Of a stretch of 7,222 bases of DNA, positions 5,993 to 7,222 are shown one piece after another. The stretch is from Betaproteobacteria bacterium (GTDB taxonomy: Bacteria; Pseudomonadota; Gammaproteobacteria; Burkholderiales; SG8-39): the NCBI GenBank assembly GCA_011391185.1, contig JAABRB010000178.1, positions 1 through 7,222 on the forward strand. The letters run 5' to 3'. A program made the position numbers and the translations under genes. The notes beneath the pieces are model-generated. The model searched no databases. It had not been told where the DNA came from and worked only from the letters and a program-made list of their open reading frames with translations. How positions within the stretch are numbered: the stretch's first letter is position 1; every line of letters begins with the position of its first letter.

Positions 5993-6190
5993 ATGCTGAA
6001 TTGCAAGGAAGCGAGCCGTCTTTTGTCGCAGCGCCAGGACCGCGAGCTGTCGGTCGGCGAGCGCCTTTCGCTGCGCGTGCACCTCGCGATGTGCGCGGGA
6101 TGCGTGCAGGTGTCGGATCAGGTGGATTTCCTGCGCAAGGCGATCGCACGATACGCGGGGCGCGACGGCGGCCCGGACGAGAAGCGCTGA
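5993..6190 (+). CDS. Mini zinc-finger (zf-HC2) anti-sigma factor
   Basis: The 65-residue protein is little more than a zinc-binding anti-sigma (ZAS) domain, which would hold the preceding sigma factor inactive. The expected ligands are Cys4, His30, Cys34 and Cys37; the HxxxCxxC motif (HLAMCAGC) is clear. A helix with the sequence VSDQVDFLRKAIARYAG follows and may contact the sigma factor. There is no membrane segment and no periplasmic sensor domain, so the signal must be read in the cytoplasm. Thiol oxidation or zinc loss is a plausible trigger known for other ZAS proteins, but not shown here. The start at 5993 places the first Cys as in the family; longer in-frame starts overlap the sigma gene and lack support. 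GGAA six bases before the ATG is a weak ribosome binding site. Confidence 0.85.
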   Translation: MLNCKEASRLLSQRQDRELSVGERLSLRVHLAMCAGCVQVSDQVDFLRKAIARYAGRDGGPDEKR

Positions 6191-6215
6191 CGCTTCGCGG
6201 GACCGGGCCGATCCT

Positions 6216-7049
6216 GTGACCCGCACCCCGGTCGTTCTTGCATCCAGCGGCGGGAAGGACAGCGTGCTGGCCCTTGCGGCGCTCCGGGCCTCCCCGGAAT
6301 GGGACGTTCGGGGCATGCTGGTCACGTTGACCGATGACGACCACACCGTCGTCATGCACGGTGTCCCGCAAGCCCTCATCGCGCAACAGGCGTCCAGCCT
6401 GGGATTGCCGTTGTCTCCCGTGGACGTCCCACGAAGCCCCGCGAACGACGTCTACGAGTCCCGCATGGCCGCCGCGCTCGCACGCCTGCGTTCCGAGGGC
6501 GTCCGGCACATCGCATTCGGCGACATCTTCCTGGAGGACGTGCGAGCGTACCGCGAGCGGATGCTTGCGCTCGGCAACTTCATCGGCGTGTATCCCCTCT
6601 GGGGCCGCGACAGCCGCGACCTCGCCGTCACATTCCGGCGCGACGGCTATCGGGGGATCGCGGTCTGCGTGGACGGACAACGCCTGCCGCACGAATTTGC
6701 GGGGCGCGACCTCGACGAATTCTTCTTCGCCGATCTCCCGGCCGATGTCGATGCATGCGGCGAGAACGGCGAGTTTCACAGTTTCGTGTATGACGGTCCG
6801 GGCTTCAGTTACCCCGTGCGGTTCACGAGACACCTCCTTCCGCCGGCAGAGCGCTTTCACTACTGCACGATCGCGCCGCTCGCGATTGACCGGTGCGCGC
6901 GCTGCGGCGCGCCGTTCGAGTGCGGAATGCAGGCGGGGCTTGCCGAGTGTTGGTGCGCGAAGCTACCGCCGATCGCCCCGACCGACGCCGCAGCCGGCTG
7001 TTATTGCCCGCGCTGCCTTGCGGAAGTCTCGGGCGCGCAGGCCGCCTGA
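6216..7049 (+). CDS. PP-loop ATPase (Dph6/COG2102-like) fused to cysteine-rich CWC domain
   Basis: The 277-residue protein has two parts. Residues 1-222 form an adenine-nucleotide alpha hydrolase / diphthine-ammonia-ligase-like enzyme: the PP-loop SGGKDS at 11-16, FGDIFLEDVRAYRE at 101-114, the catalytic-region signature DACGENGEFHSFVYDGP at 179-195, and PLWGRDSRDL in between. Bacteria do not make diphthamide on EF-G, so the true substrate is unknown; an ATP-dependent amidation or ligation is only a family-level guess. Residues 227-267 carry eight cysteines as CxxC, C, CWC and CxCxxC, the pattern of the small cysteine-rich CWC family (likely zinc-binding). The GTG at 6216 is used because it puts the PP-loop at the normal N-terminal position and lies 25 bp after the anti-sigma stop. 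Co-transcription with the two sigma genes is likely. Confidence 0.85.
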   Translation: MTRTPVVLASSGGKDSVLALAALRASPEWDVRGMLVTLTDDDHTVVMHGVPQALIAQQASSLGLPLSPVDVPRSPANDVYESRMAAALARLRSEGVRHIAFGDIFLEDVRAYRERMLALGNFIGVYPLWGRDSRDLAVTFRRDGYRGIAVCVDGQRLPHEFAGRDLDEFFFADLPADVDACGENGEFHSFVYDGPGFSYPVRFTRHLLPPAERFHYCTIAPLAIDRCARCGAPFECGMQAGLAECWCAKLPPIAPTDAAAGCYCPRCLAEVSGAQAA

Positions 7050-7066
7050 GTCGCGCTGGGGGCGAC
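7050..7066 (+). terminator. Weak hairpin directly after the PP-loop/CWC gene
   Basis: GTCGC (7050-7054) and GCGAC (7062-7066) pair around a seven-base loop, immediately after the stop codon. No T-run follows, so termination here is uncertain. Confidence 0.25.
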
Positions 7067-7111
7067 GCGTAGCAGGGTATTCAAGAGTTCCGCGTTCGCC
7101 CCTAGTGTCCC

Positions 7112-7191
7112 GAATCAGAAATTCGCCGAAGAAAACCGCCCAGTTCGCCGCCAGGCGTCGTTCCGCTCCTTGCCAAGACGGCCAGTCTTGG
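7112..7191. repeat. Cluster of inverted repeats, possible interspersed element
   Basis: Three small palindromes follow one another: CGAAT/ATTCG (7112-7116 / 7122-7126), CGCC/GGCG (7146-7149 / 7154-7157) and CCAAGAC/GTCTTGG (7173-7179 / 7185-7191, loop GGCCA). The last is a perfect 7-bp stem. The stretch from about 7105 to the window end has a different look from the genes and ends in purine-rich GGGGGAAGGGAAGGGG and CCCCC. It may be part of a dispersed repeat or the 3' end of a minus-strand reading frame that continues past the window. Confidence 0.35.
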
Positions 7192-7222
7192 TTGCGCTTT
7201 GGGGGAAGGGAAGGGGTCCCCC

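Noticed and set aside
5988..6860. 290-codon minus-strand frame opposite the anti-sigma and PP-loop genes
   Set aside because: Both genes on the other strand have clear family motifs; this frame has none.
6216..7049. Diphthamide synthase function for the PP-loop enzyme
   Set aside because: Bacterial EF-G has no diphthamide, so only the fold and family, not that reaction, can be supported.

Overview
The window looks like the chromosome of a GC-rich betaproteobacterium (Burkholderiales, Rhodocyclales or Nitrosomonadales type). The basis is protein family content, the neighbourhood argB / pyrimidine 5'-nucleotidase / slmA beside ctpA / moeB-like, and TAGAAT-type -10 boxes upstream of several genes. 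I could not run a database search, so the lineage is an inference.

Layout. (1) 1-1548, plus strand: the 3' part of a ctpA-type S41 peptidase gene, then a complete ThiF/MoeB-like E1 enzyme gene. Between them lies a 66-bp direct repeat (650-715 and 760-825) that copies the start of the thiF-like gene and encloses a 44-bp spacer with a perfect hairpin. (2) 1594-3039, minus strand: slmA (nucleoid occlusion) and a HAD-family pyrimidine 5'-nucleotidase. (3) 3078-3557, plus strand: a small M15-type zinc peptidase without a signal peptide, lying between the nucleotidase and argB. (4) 3625-4512, minus strand: argB of the arginine-sensitive type, with a good promoter. (5) 4513-4794: 282 bp without a gene, filled with hairpin repeats, including two copies of a 50-bp-period unit whose stem shows a compensatory base-pair change. 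(6) 4795-5223, minus strand: an Hsp20 small heat-shock protein gene behind a consensus-quality sigma-32 promoter. (7) 5376-7049, plus strand: a compact three-gene unit of ECF-like sigma factor, a 65-residue zinc-finger anti-sigma factor, and a PP-loop (Dph6/COG2102-like) enzyme fused to a C-terminal cysteine-rich CWC domain. (8) 7050-7222: no confident gene; several inverted repeats and possibly the edge of an interspersed element.

How the genes work together. Most are housekeeping genes: envelope proteolysis, sulfur-carrier activation, division-site control, nucleotide clean-up and arginine synthesis. The stress-related part is the divergent pair hsp20 / sigma operon, whose promoters sit almost back to back in 152 bp. 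The least described parts are the sigma / mini-anti-sigma / PP-loop-CWC operon and the duplicated leader of the thiF-like gene. I see no CRISPR array, phage module, toxin-antitoxin pair, tRNA or rRNA. No stretch over 300 bases is without a gene.
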